From Hyphomicrobiales bacterium (GTDB taxonomy: Bacteria > Pseudomonadota > Alphaproteobacteria > Rhizobiales > Xanthobacteraceae), in assembly GCA_009377695.1 (NCBI GenBank), contig WHTP01000010.1, positions 1 to 64,000 of the forward strand: a stretch of DNA of 64,000 bases. The letters are read 5' to 3'. The notes below the pieces were generated by a model. It did no database searches, was not told the DNA's origin, and worked only from the letters and a program-made list of their open reading frames with translations. Of this stretch, positions 22,758 through 31,486 are shown piece by piece (the stretch's first letter is position 1; each line of letters starts with the position of its first letter). Position numbers and translations under genes: made by a program.

Positions 22758-23317
22758 AACTTCACTTGCGGCGCCTGGCCGGCCACCGCGCGCTCGTCGC
22801 CGAGATCGAAGAATTCCTTCTGCGTGAATCCGGTCGGGCCGGCGATCAGCACCGCCGGGAATTGCTGGATGCCGGTGTTGTACTCCTGCACTGCATTGTT
22901 GAAGAAGCGCCGCGCCGCGGCGATCTTGTTCTCGAGGTCCGACAGCTCCACCTGCAACTGCTGGAAGTTTTGGTTTGCCTTGAGGTCCGGATAGGCTTCG
23001 GACAGCGCAAACAACTGCCGCAATGCACCCGTGAGCATGTTTTCGGCCTGCGCCATTTGCGCCGGGCCTTGCGCCGTCACCGCGGCGTTGCGCGCCTGCA
23101 CCACCGCTTCGAGCGTGCCGCGCTCGTGGGATGCATAGCCCTTCACCGTCTCGACCAGGTTGGGGACAAGGTCGTGCCGCTGTTTGAGTTGCACGTCGAC
23201 GTCGGCGAACGCCTGATTAACCCGCTGCCGCATGGCGACGAGGCCGTTGTAGAGGACGATCACCCAGACCAGCAGGAGGGCAAGGGCGCCGAGGACAATC
23301 CAGGTAGAGATCGACAT
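22754..23317 (-). CDS. lemA: LemA family protein
   Basis: A 187-residue protein with an N-terminal membrane helix (about 4-24) and a long helical LemA domain. The conserved core reads VNQAFADVDVQLKQRHDLVPNLV, then YASHE and the end motif EFFDL. LemA proteins sit in the inner membrane and often accompany M48 proteases. I chose the ATG at 23317 because it gives the usual MSI start; an in-frame start at 23353 would add 12 residues. GGAG is present but 11 bp away. The stop codon lies in the terminal CTAG of palindrome C3. Confidence 0.9.
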   Translation of the reverse strand: MSISTWIVLGALALLLVWVIVLYNGLVAMRQRVNQAFADVDVQLKQRHDLVPNLVETVKGYASHERGTLEAVVQARNAAVTAQGPAQMAQAENMLTGALRQLFALSEAYPDLKANQNFQQLQVELSDLENKIAAARRFFNNAVQEYNTGIQQFPAVLIAGPTGFTQKEFFDLGDERAVAGQAPQVKF

Positions 23318-23473
23318 GACGAACGGGCTCCGGAGGGGTGCTTTGCCGTCCAAAGGTACCGCAAAGCCCTATTGGCTGCGATAGGCGCTGGAAACGCGGC
23401 AAGATTGGATACAAGATTGACAGCAGGGCTCGATCATAACGGACGGGACATACAGCATTGGTGTCTGGATTCG

Positions 23474-23507
23474 GCGCTCAGGTTCGAACCGGACCGCCCC
23501 TGAGCGC
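23474..23507. other. Hairpin upstream of the MFS gene
   Basis: GCGCTCAGG and CCTGAGCGC are a 9 bp inverted repeat separated by 16 bases, about 50 bp before the MFS start codon, and T-rich sequence follows. It may be a leader hairpin or an operator. It has no CTAG ends and is not one of the repeat families. Confidence 0.4.
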
Positions 23508-23558
23508 GTTTATGCTTTTGGACTGCCTTCCCCCTGGTCCCATCGCCGGCGAAATTTC

Positions 23559-25010
23559 ATGACAAAACCGCAAGCTGGCGCTGGGCCGGCGATTGTTGAC
23601 ACCGACATTCCCGCCCGGCTCGACCGGTTGCCCTGGGGCAGCTTCCACACGCTGGTCGTCGCCGCGCTTGGCGTGACTTGGATTCTCGATGGGCTGGAAG
23701 TGACGCTCGCCGGCGCGGTCTCAGGTGCGCTTAAGGAAAGCCCGGTCCTGCAATTCGGCAACACCGACGTTGGCATTGCCGCCAGCGCCTATGTCGCCGG
23801 TGCGGTGCTGGGCGCGATGCTGTTCGGATGGATGACCGACCGGCTCGGACGCAAGAAGCTGTTCTTCATCACGCTTGCGGTCTATCTCGTCGCCACCGCC
23901 GCGACGGCGTTCACCTGGAATTTGTGGACCTTCGTCGTCTGCCGTTTCGTCACCGGCGCCGGCATCGGCGGCGAATACACCGCCATCAATTCCACCATTC
24001 AGGAGCTGATCCCGGCGCGCTATCGCGGCTGGACCGATCTCGTCATCAACGGCAGCTTCTGGATCGGTGCCGCGATCGGCGCGATCGGCTCAATCGTGCT
24101 GCTCGATCCGGCGGTACTCGGCGGCGACCTCGGCTGGCGCGCCGCCTTCCTGATCGGGGCGGTGCTGGGCCTCGTGGTCTTCCTGATGCGGATGTGGATC
24201 CCGGAATCGCCGCGCTGGCTGATGACGCACGGCCGCATCGCCGAAGCCGAGGCGACCGTCGCCGGCATCGAGAGCGACTTCCGCCGCCGCAACAGCGTCA
24301 TTCCGGCCGGCGATCTGCCGCGCATCCGATTGCGCGCGCGCTCGCACACGCCGCTCTCCGAGGTCGCGCGCACGCTGTTCCGAGATCAGCGCCAGCGCAC
24401 GGTGGTCGGCCTGACGCTGATGGCGTCGCAGGCGTTCTTCTACAACGCGATCTTCTTTACCTATGCGCTGGTGCTGACCGACTTCTACGGCATCCGCCCC
24501 GATCACGTCGGCTGGTACCTTCTTCCGTTTGCCGCCGGCAATTTCCTCGGGCCCGTTTTCCTCGGCCGCTTCTTCGACACTATCGGCCGGCGCCCGATGA
24601 TCTCCGCGACCTATGCGATCTCCGGCATCCTGCTGGCCGTGTGCGGTTATCTGTTCGCGATCGGTATCTTGAGTGCCGCACAGCAGACCGTCGCCTGGAT
24701 GGTGATCTTCTTCGTCGCCTCGGCCGCAGCAAGCTCGGCCTATCTCACCGTAAGCGAGACCTTTCCGCTCGAAGTGCGCGCGCTCGCGATCGCATTCTTC
24801 TATGCCATCGGCACCGGTATTGGCGGCGTGGCCGGTCCGTTGCTGTTCGGTCACCTCATCGACACCGGCTCACGCTGGAGCGTCTACGGCGGCTATCTGT
24901 TCGGCGCCGTGCTGATGCTTGCGGCTGCGGTCGTGGCGTTCCGCTACTGCGTGCCGGCGGAAAGAAAGTCGCTCGAGGCGGTGAGCCGGCCGTTGGCGGC
25001 GGTCGATTGA
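23559..25010 (+). CDS. MFS transporter (sugar / aromatic-acid porter type)
   Basis: A 483-residue major facilitator with 12 expected membrane helices. The loop 2-3 motif GWMTDRLGRKKLF (about 90-102), the helix 4 GAGIGGEYTAINSTIQELIPARYRG block (in part), and the loop 8-9 copy GRFFDTIGRRP are clear. The sequence is closest in style to the sugar-porter and aromatic acid:H+ symporter families. The cytoplasmic central loop (about 215-270) is long and basic. No catabolic genes lie next to it, so the substrate cannot be told. It is convergent with smc. Confidence 0.85.
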   Translation: MTKPQAGAGPAIVDTDIPARLDRLPWGSFHTLVVAALGVTWILDGLEVTLAGAVSGALKESPVLQFGNTDVGIAASAYVAGAVLGAMLFGWMTDRLGRKKLFFITLAVYLVATAATAFTWNLWTFVVCRFVTGAGIGGEYTAINSTIQELIPARYRGWTDLVINGSFWIGAAIGAIGSIVLLDPAVLGGDLGWRAAFLIGAVLGLVVFLMRMWIPESPRWLMTHGRIAEAEATVAGIESDFRRRNSVIPAGDLPRIRLRARSHTPLSEVARTLFRDQRQRTVVGLTLMASQAFFYNAIFFTYALVLTDFYGIRPDHVGWYLLPFAAGNFLGPVFLGRFFDTIGRRPMISATYAISGILLAVCGYLFAIGILSAAQQTVAWMVIFFVASAAASSAYLTVSETFPLEVRALAIAFFYAIGTGIGGVAGPLLFGHLIDTGSRWSVYGGYLFGAVLMLAAAVVAFRYCVPAERKSLEAVSRPLAAVD

Positions 25011-25070
25011 GCGCACCTGCGGCGCTCTTGCTTGTTGCCGGCATCCGCGCCTTGACAGCCGGGATTTATT

Positions 25071-28000
25071 TTAACTCGCCTCGCGCAGTTTCACGGCGCC
25101 TTCGAGGTCGACCGACACGAGCTGCGACACGCCGCGCTCGGCCATGGTCACGCCGAACAACCGGTTCATGCGCGCCATGGTGATCGGATTGTGGGTGATG
25201 ATCACGAAGCGCGTGTCGGTCGAGCGGGTCATCTCGTCCAGCAGGTCGCAGAAGCGCTCGATGTTGTGGTCGTCGAGCGGCGCGTCGACCTCGTCCAGCA
25301 CGCAGATCGGCGCCGGATTGGTGAGGAACACCGCGAAGATCAGCGCCATCGCGGTCAGCGCCTGCTCGCCGCCGGAGAGGAGCGAGAGCGTCGCCGGCTT
25401 CTTCCCGGGCGGCTTCGCCACGATCTCGAGGCCGGCCTCCAGCGGATCGTCGGCCTCGACCAGTTGCAGCTCAGCGGTGCCGCCGCCGAACAGCTCGCTG
25501 AACAGCTTCTTGAAATGCGTGTTGACCACCTCGAAGGAGGCGAGCAGCCGCTCGCGCGCTTCGCGGTTGAGGTTCTGGATGCCCTGGCGGAAGCGCTTGA
25601 TCGCCTCGACTAGGTCGTCGCGCTCCTTGGTGAGATTGCCATGCTGCGCCTCGACCTCCTGCAGTTCCTCCTCGGCGCGCAGGTTGACGGCGCCGAGCCG
25701 CTCGCGCTCGCGGCGGATGCGGTCGAGCTTGGCCTCGACATCCGCGACATTGGGCAGCGCGTTGCCGGGTTTGATCTCGGCGAGCTCGGCGACAGCGGCC
25801 GGTTCGATCTCGAGCATTTCGCGGATTTCGTGCTCGACATCGGCGAGGCGGCGGTTGGCCCCGGTGAAGCGCTCCTCCGCGCGAGCGGCCTCTTCCCGCG
25901 CGGCGCTCACTGTTTCGAGCGCGGCGCGGGCGTCGCGGTCGGCGGCGGCGAGCGCATTCTCGGCTTCGGCCAACTGATCGGCGGCGCCGCGACGTGTCGC
26001 TTCGGCGGCTTCGATCTCGCTGATCAGCGCGGCGCGCTTGTCGGCGAAGGCTGCGGGCGCGTCATTGAGGCTCGCGCGCTCGGACGTTGCTTCCACGACG
26101 CGCTGCTCGAGCGTCGCAAGCTGCGAGGCAGAACTGGCCTGGCGCGACGTCCAGCCCTCGCGTTCCGAGCCGATTTGCGCAAGACGCCGCGCTGCCATCT
26201 CCGCCTCACGCGCCAGCGCCTGCGCCTCGGCGCGTACCTCGGCGAGATGCACGCGGTGCTTTTCGATATCGCCACGCACCGTGCCGAGCTGCATTTCGAT
26301 GTCGGCGGCCGGCGCTAGCTCGGCCAAGCCGTGCTCGGCTTCGCCGCGCGCTGCGGCCGTTTCCTCGCAGCTTGCGACCAGGCGGTTCTTTGCCTCGCTC
26401 AACGCCGACAGGCGCGCAGCCTCGCGGCTCGCTTCGCGTTCGGCATTGGCGTGCTGCTCGCGCGCGGCCGCCGCCGTGCGCTGCTGTTCGCGCCACTTGT
26501 CGCGTGCTTCGGTTTCAGCTTCCGCCGCCGTGCGTACATCTGCCTCTGCGGCCGAGACCGCCTTGCGCTTGACATCGACGTCGGCGCGCACCGTTTGCAG
26601 CTCCGCCTCGATATCGGCGAGGCGGTTCTTGCCGGCGAGCCGCCGGGCGGCGCCGGTCGGCGCATTGGCGGCAACCGAGAATCCGTCCCACCGCCAGAGA
26701 TCGCCGTCGCGCGAGACCAGCCGCTGTCCCGGCTTGAGCAGCGGAACGAAGCGCGGCGCATCGGCGCGGTCGATCACACCGATCTGCATGACACGGCGCG
26801 AGAGTTCGTTCGGCGCATGGACGTGCTGCCGCAGCGGCTCGACGCCTTCCGGCAGTTGCGGATCGTCGGCCTCGATGGCGGCGCCGGCCCAGCGCATCGG
26901 CGAGGACGGATCGACGGGCGCTTCGAGGTCGTCGCCGAGCGCCGCGCCGAGCGCGGCTTCGTAGCCCTTCGTCACCGTGATGTCTTCGATCACCGATGGC
27001 CACAGGCTCTTGGTGTCGACATGGAGGAGCTTCGCGAGCGTCTTCGCTTCGGTGTCGAGCCGTTGCACGCGGCGCTCGGCTTCGGCGAGCGGACCGCGCG
27101 CCACGTCGAGCGCCTGCCGCGCGCCGGAATGCGCCGCCTCAGCGCGCATTGCGGCGGCTTCCGCCTCGGTGACGGCGGCCTGCTCGGCGTCGGCGACTTG
27201 CGCCAGCGCGACGAGGTCGGGACGTCCTGCCGTGCTTGCTTCGAGTTGCGTGAGCTCAGCCTCCACGCCGGACAGCTCCTCGTCGAGGCGCTTCCTGCGC
27301 TCGCCGTGTGCATCGTATGCAGCCAACAACTGGTTGCGCCGCGCCGTGAGGTCGGCAAGCGTTCCGGTCAGTTCGCTGAACGTCTTCTCGGCGGCCGCCA
27401 GCACCGCGTCGGCATCGACCACCCGCTGGTCTGCGCCGGTGCGCTTCTCGGCATTGACGTTGGCGTCGCGCTTCAGCGTCTCCTCTTCCTCGACAAAACG
27501 CGCCAGCGCCGCCTCGGCGTCGGCGGCTTGCCGGCGCTCGCGCTCGATGTCGGCGGCAAGCTGGATGAGCCGTTGGTCGAGCTCGGCCATGCGGTTCTTG
27601 GCGCGGGCTTCTTCCTGCTCGAGCGTTTCGCGCGCGATCACGAGCCGTTGCAAAGCGGCGGCGGCTTTGGCCTCGGCCTCGCGCAGCGGCGGCATCGCGG
27701 ACGACGCTGCCTCCTGACGCGTGGAGGCCTGCGCCTGCTCCCCGGTCCGCTCGCCGACCACGCGGACGGCGAGGTTGCGGGCCTGTTCGGCCTCGGCCAG
27801 CTCGGCATTGGCGCCGATCCAGCGCAGATGGAACAGCGTGGCCTCGGCGGTGCGGACCTGCGCCGCGATGTTGCGGTAGCGCACCGCCTGGCGCGCCTGC
27901 TTCTTCAGAGAATCGACCTGGCCGGCGAGCTGGTTGATGACGTCCTCGATGCGCGCGAGGTTCTGCTCCGCGGCGCGCAGGCGCAGCTCTGCCTCGTGGC

Positions 28001-28529
28001 GCCTCGCATGCAGGCCGGAAATGCCGGCCGCCTCTTCGAGCACCCGCCGGCGCTGCTCGGGCTTCGCCTGGATGATCTCGCCGATACGGCCCTGGTGCAC
28101 GAGTGCAGGCGACCGCGAGCCGGTCGAGGCGTCGGCAAACAGGATATGGACGTCGCGGGCGCGCACCTCGCGGCCGTTGATGCGATAGGTCGACCCCTTG
28201 TCGCGCTCGATCCGGCGCGTGATGTCGAGCGCCTCGTGCTCGTTGAACTGCGCCGGTGCCTTGCGCTGGCTGTTGTCGATATGCATCGCGACTTCGGCAT
28301 TGTTGCGCGACGGCCGGCTATTGGTCCCGGAGAAGATCACGTCGTCCATGTCGGCGGCGCGCAGCGACTTGTGCGAGGTCTCGCCCATCACCCAGCGCAG
28401 CGCTTCGACCAGGTTTGACTTGCCGCAACCGTTTGGCCCGACCACGCCGGTCAGTCCCGGTTCGATCAGGAAATCGGTAGGTTCGACAAAGGACTTGAAG
28501 CCAAGTAGCCGCAGTCGCGTGAGTTTCAT
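25071..28529 (-). CDS. smc: Chromosome segregation SMC protein
   Basis: A 1152-residue SMC ATPase that compacts and resolves chromosomes. Head 1 has Walker A GPNGCGKS (31-38). Two long coiled-coil arms, rich in Ala, Glu and Arg, flank a hinge near 510-640 (around ALGAALGDDLEAP). Head 2 has the signature LSGGEQALTA, Walker B CVLDEVDAPLDDHN and the D/H-loop end FVIITHN. The length matches alphaproteobacterial SMC. Upstream are a chimeric palindrome and a cluster of GANTC sites. The strongly biased codons make long antisense open frames across it; these are shadows. Confidence 0.97.
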   Translation of the reverse strand: MKLTRLRLLGFKSFVEPTDFLIEPGLTGVVGPNGCGKSNLVEALRWVMGETSHKSLRAADMDDVIFSGTNSRPSRNNAEVAMHIDNSQRKAPAQFNEHEALDITRRIERDKGSTYRINGREVRARDVHILFADASTGSRSPALVHQGRIGEIIQAKPEQRRRVLEEAAGISGLHARRHEAELRLRAAEQNLARIEDVINQLAGQVDSLKKQARQAVRYRNIAAQVRTAEATLFHLRWIGANAELAEAEQARNLAVRVVGERTGEQAQASTRQEAASSAMPPLREAEAKAAAALQRLVIARETLEQEEARAKNRMAELDQRLIQLAADIERERRQAADAEAALARFVEEEETLKRDANVNAEKRTGADQRVVDADAVLAAAEKTFSELTGTLADLTARRNQLLAAYDAHGERRKRLDEELSGVEAELTQLEASTAGRPDLVALAQVADAEQAAVTEAEAAAMRAEAAHSGARQALDVARGPLAEAERRVQRLDTEAKTLAKLLHVDTKSLWPSVIEDITVTKGYEAALGAALGDDLEAPVDPSSPMRWAGAAIEADDPQLPEGVEPLRQHVHAPNELSRRVMQIGVIDRADAPRFVPLLKPGQRLVSRDGDLWRWDGFSVAANAPTGAARRLAGKNRLADIEAELQTVRADVDVKRKAVSAAEADVRTAAEAETEARDKWREQQRTAAAAREQHANAEREASREAARLSALSEAKNRLVASCEETAAARGEAEHGLAELAPAADIEMQLGTVRGDIEKHRVHLAEVRAEAQALAREAEMAARRLAQIGSEREGWTSRQASSASQLATLEQRVVEATSERASLNDAPAAFADKRAALISEIEAAEATRRGAADQLAEAENALAAADRDARAALETVSAAREEAARAEERFTGANRRLADVEHEIREMLEIEPAAVAELAEIKPGNALPNVADVEAKLDRIRRERERLGAVNLRAEEELQEVEAQHGNLTKERDDLVEAIKRFRQGIQNLNREARERLLASFEVVNTHFKKLFSELFGGGTAELQLVEADDPLEAGLEIVAKPPGKKPATLSLLSGGEQALTAMALIFAVFLTNPAPICVLDEVDAPLDDHNIERFCDLLDEMTRSTDTRFVIITHNPITMARMNRLFGVTMAERGVSQLVSVDLEGAVKLREAS

Positions 28530-28607
28530 GTGGCGGTCATTCCAAGGTCACGACGTGGTCGATCGACTGGATCGGTAAATCCTTGCGGTCGATAGCAGCA
28601 CGCGGCA

Positions 28608-28694
28608 CTAGTGTCCCGATTCCGAAGTTCGCACAACCGCTCTGCGACGTCCTCCAATGCGAACTTTGGAAGGACTTCTGAACCGCCACACCAG
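28608..28694. repeat. Chimeric palindrome, family B joined to a family C right end
   Basis: CTAGTGTCCCGATTCCGAAG with the right arm GCGAACTTTGGA is family B. At about 28680 it switches to AGGACTTCTGAACC then GCCACACCAG, the family C right end. The junction differs from that of the chimera at 10044, so it arose separately. It lies about 80 bp upstream of smc. Confidence 0.78.
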
Positions 28695-28932
28695 GACGCG
28701 AACCAATTCCGGCTCTGTCCCCATCGCATTGCGCAGCAACACGAATCTCGCGGACCGACGCGAATCCAATCACGGCTCGCGCCCAGAGTGTGGGTCGAGG
28801 AGGGGTGCCGCATCGCGCGGGAGAATGAATCGGACGCTTTGATTCCGCAACAAAAAGTAGACGGAATCCTCCGCTCCCCGCGGATGCGCATTTAGGGCGC
28901 TAATCTTGCTGGTTCAAGGGCAAAAACCCTTA
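28695..28932. promoter_or_regulatory. smc upstream region with five GANTC sites
   Basis: GAATC or GATTC occurs at 28743, 28762, 28827, 28841 and 28864, five possible CcrM sites in 126 bp, where about one per 256 bp is expected by chance. One more lies in the adjacent palindrome arm (28618). Otherwise there is no gene or terminator here. The region separates smc from the dsbA-like gene on the same strand. Confidence 0.45.
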
Positions 28933-29574
28933 TCAACCCTTGAGATACGGGGCCATCGCCTTCTCAAAATCCTCAATCGTGAAGGCGCCCTTCAAAAGCG
29001 TGCCGTTGACGAAGAAGGAGGGCGTGGACTGGACATTGAGCTTCATCGCCCGCTGCCGGACCTCCTCCAGCCCGTCGATCAGCTTCTGGTTCTGCAGGCA
29101 TTCATTGAAGGCCTGCTCGCTCATGCCGGCCTGCTTGGCGATGGCCAGCAGCGGTCCCAAGGGCCGCTGCACGATCCATTCCTTCTGCTGTTGGAACAGG
29201 GTGTCGATCATCGCGAAATATCTATCCGGGCCTGAGCAGCGCGCCAGCAGGAAAGCCGCGAGCGCGAGCTGGTCGAGCGGGAACTCGCGGAAGATGAAGC
29301 GCACCTTGCCGGTATCGATGTAGCGCTTTTTCAGCTCCGGATAGGTGGTCGCGTGGAACGCCGCGCAATGGGGGCAGGTCATCGAGGCATATTCGACGAT
29401 GGTCACCGGCGCCTTTTCGTCACCCTGCGCCATGTCGCCGAGGGGGCCGGGCTGCATCAGCAGCGCCTGCGCCTGAGCCGGCGCGACGAGCGCGGTGTTG
29501 GCGAGGCCGCCGAGCGCGATGGTCAAGGCCAGCGCGCTGGCGCCCATGGCGAAGTCGCGGCGGGTGATTTTCAC
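28933..29574 (-). CDS. DsbA-like thiol:disulfide oxidoreductase
   Basis: A 213-residue exported thioredoxin-fold protein. The N-terminus (TRRDFAMGASALALT) looks like a Tat signal, with cleavage near AQAQA (about 36). The active site is CPHC in SMTCPHCAAFH, followed by the DsbA-type helical insert with a second, non-catalytic cysteine pair (at CSGPD and CLQNQK). The cis-proline loop is VQSTPSFFVNGTLL. It forms or shuffles disulfides in the periplasm. It lies between the dciA-like gene and smc, an order common in this group. Confidence 0.9.
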   Translation of the reverse strand: MKITRRDFAMGASALALTIALGGLANTALVAPAQAQALLMQPGPLGDMAQGDEKAPVTIVEYASMTCPHCAAFHATTYPELKKRYIDTGKVRFIFREFPLDQLALAAFLLARCSGPDRYFAMIDTLFQQQKEWIVQRPLGPLLAIAKQAGMSEQAFNECLQNQKLIDGLEEVRQRAMKLNVQSTPSFFVNGTLLKGAFTIEDFEKAMAPYLKG

Positions 29575-29733
29575 TGGAAACTCCGTAGGTTGCTGCGGAT
29601 CGTGCCAATGGACTGCGAACCGCCCGACACCGCTATCCTGATCCCATCATTGTGGCAATGACAGACCGTCCGGCAAGGGCTTTTCGGGCGGTCACGCCGC
29701 TTTGATAGGCCCGTTACGGTGCGCGGGAACCCA

Positions 29734-30228
29734 TCAAGGCTTCTCGACAGCAGCGCCAAGGCGCGCCAGCGCCTGTCTGAGCTTCTCGTCGCTGATCTCG
29801 GTGAGAGATGACGCGATGCGTTCCGCCATCGCGTGATCGACGACAGGCGGCGCGGGTTTCTCGCGGCGGCCGAGCGGTGCTTGCCGCAACCGCAGGTCCG
29901 TCACCGCCTGCCAGCCGAAGAAGCGGTTGACGCGTTCAAGGATGATCCGCGACAGGTGCTGGATCTCGATCGCGGTCGGCCCTTCGACCCGCAGCACCAA
30001 TGTGCCGGGCTGCTGGTCCTCGCTGCCGTACGGCCTTGGCCACTGGATCTTCTCAGGCTCGCAATGGGTGGCGATATCAGTGCCGACGATCTCCGGCCAG
30101 CGGGTAACGAGCTCGGTCGCCGCGAAGCCCTGCTTCGCGAAGGCGTCCTTGATCGTCTTGCGCAGCACGTCGGCGAGCGGCCGCGCTTGCGTTTTCCAGG
30201 GCTTGTCCATGGGCCGCCGCTCTGTCAT
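29734..30228 (-). CDS. DciA-like protein (DUF721)
   Basis: A 164-residue protein with a DUF721/DciA domain (about 15-105; landmark segments LVTRWPEIVGTDIATHCEPEKI and GTLVLRVEGPTAIEIQHLS, given in part). DciA proteins help load the replicative helicase in bacteria that lack DnaC or DnaI. The C-terminal part is variable and basic. I chose the ATG at 30228; an upstream frame would overlap mutY. It is divergent from mutY, with start codons only 11 bp apart, so their promoters must lie inside each other's gene or overlap. Confidence 0.82.
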   Translation of the reverse strand: MTERRPMDKPWKTQARPLADVLRKTIKDAFAKQGFAATELVTRWPEIVGTDIATHCEPEKIQWPRPYGSEDQQPGTLVLRVEGPTAIEIQHLSRIILERVNRFFGWQAVTDLRLRQAPLGRREKPAPPVVDHAMAERIASSLTEISDEKLRQALARLGAAVEKP

Positions 30229-30239
30229 GTCGGATCGCC

Positions 30240-31379
30240 ATGACGGTAGCAGCAACCACATCAACGCGGAAGCGTGGCGCGCCGGCGAACGAGCCGCAGC
30301 CGGGCGATCTGCTCGCCTGGTACGATCGTCATCGCCGCGTGCTGCCCTGGCGCGCCAAGCCGGGCGAGGCGATCGATCCCTATCGCGTCTGGCTCTCCGA
30401 GATCATGCTGCAGCAGACGACCGTGAAGGCGGTTGGACCCTATTTCGTGCGCTTCCTCGCGCGCTGGCCGGACGTCCAAGCGCTCGCGGCAGCGCCGCTC
30501 GATGACGTGCTGCGGCTGTGGGCCGGGCTCGGCTACTACGCGCGGGCGCGCAACCTGCATGCCTGCGCGCAGGCCGTGGTGGAGCGCGGCGGTTTTCCGC
30601 ACACCGAGCTTGAGCTCACCACGTTGCCGGGGGTCGGGCGCTATACCGCGGCGGCGATCGCGTCGATCGCGTTCGATGCATGCACGGTGCCGGTCGACGG
30701 CAACGTCGAGCGGGTGGTGACGCGGCTGTTCGCCATCGAAGAGGAGTTGCCCACCGCTAAGCCGGAGATCCATCGCCACGCGCAGACGCTTGCGCCCGAT
30801 GCGCGCGCTGGCGACTTCGCACAGGCGATGATGGATCTCGGCGCCACCATCTGCACGCCGGTGAAACCCGCCTGTGTATTGTGCCCGTGGACGGAGACTT
30901 GCGCGGCGCGCAAGCGTGGCGATGCGGAAACATTTCCACGCAAGCCGCCGAAGGTCACGGGCCTGCTGCGCCGCGGCGCAGCTTTCGTCGCGCTGCGTGC
31001 GGACGGCCGCGTGCTTCTACGCAGCCGTCCGCCGAAGGGATTGCTGGGCGGCATGACCGAAGTGCCGACCACGGAGTGGTCGCACGATTTCGACGAGGAG
31101 CAGGCGCTCGACGCCGCGCCGCGCCTGTCGGGCGCCGCGCCGACATGGCAGCGCCTACCCGGCATCGTGACGCACGTGTTCACGCACTTTCCGCTGGAGC
31201 TCGTGGTCTATGCGTCGGACGTGCCGGGAAACGCAACCGGGCCCGACGGCGCGCGCTGGGTGTCGATCGAGATGCTTCCGAACGAAGCGCTGCCCAACGT
31301 CATGCGCAAAGTGCTCGCGCATGCGCTCGACGCGACACCTGTGCTCCGCTCGTCCCCACGCGTGTCCCGGGCGCCATAA
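30240..31379 (+). CDS. mutY: A/G-specific adenine glycosylase
   Basis: A 379-residue base-excision repair enzyme that removes adenine opposite 8-oxoguanine. It has the EIMLQQTTV segment with the catalytic Glu, the helix-hairpin-helix LPGVGRYTAAAI, and the catalytic Asp in VPVDGNVERV. The 4Fe-4S cluster cysteines are C-x6-C-x2-C-x5-C in CTPVKPACVLCPWTETC. The C-terminal NUDIX-like domain (about 240-360) recognises oxoG, and FTHFPLEL is present. It is divergent from the dciA-like gene. Confidence 0.96.
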   Translation: MTVAATTSTRKRGAPANEPQPGDLLAWYDRHRRVLPWRAKPGEAIDPYRVWLSEIMLQQTTVKAVGPYFVRFLARWPDVQALAAAPLDDVLRLWAGLGYYARARNLHACAQAVVERGGFPHTELELTTLPGVGRYTAAAIASIAFDACTVPVDGNVERVVTRLFAIEEELPTAKPEIHRHAQTLAPDARAGDFAQAMMDLGATICTPVKPACVLCPWTETCAARKRGDAETFPRKPPKVTGLLRRGAAFVALRADGRVLLRSRPPKGLLGGMTEVPTTEWSHDFDEEQALDAAPRLSGAAPTWQRLPGIVTHVFTHFPLELVVYASDVPGNATGPDGARWVSIEMLPNEALPNVMRKVLAHALDATPVLRSSPRVSRAP

Positions 31380-31486
31380 CCTTACTCAGCAAGAATAGGC
31401 GCGTTCACGCTGCTGACCCGGGACCCCGGTTTCTTTCAGTGCCAAGTACCGGTCGCGGGATTTGCGTACGAACGACGCGCCTTCGC

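Noticed and set aside
26331-28418. A 695-codon open frame on the plus strand, antisense to smc
   Set aside because: It is opposite the clearly conserved smc, has low-complexity Arg/Gly/Leu composition and no domain. It is a by-product of GC-rich codon bias.
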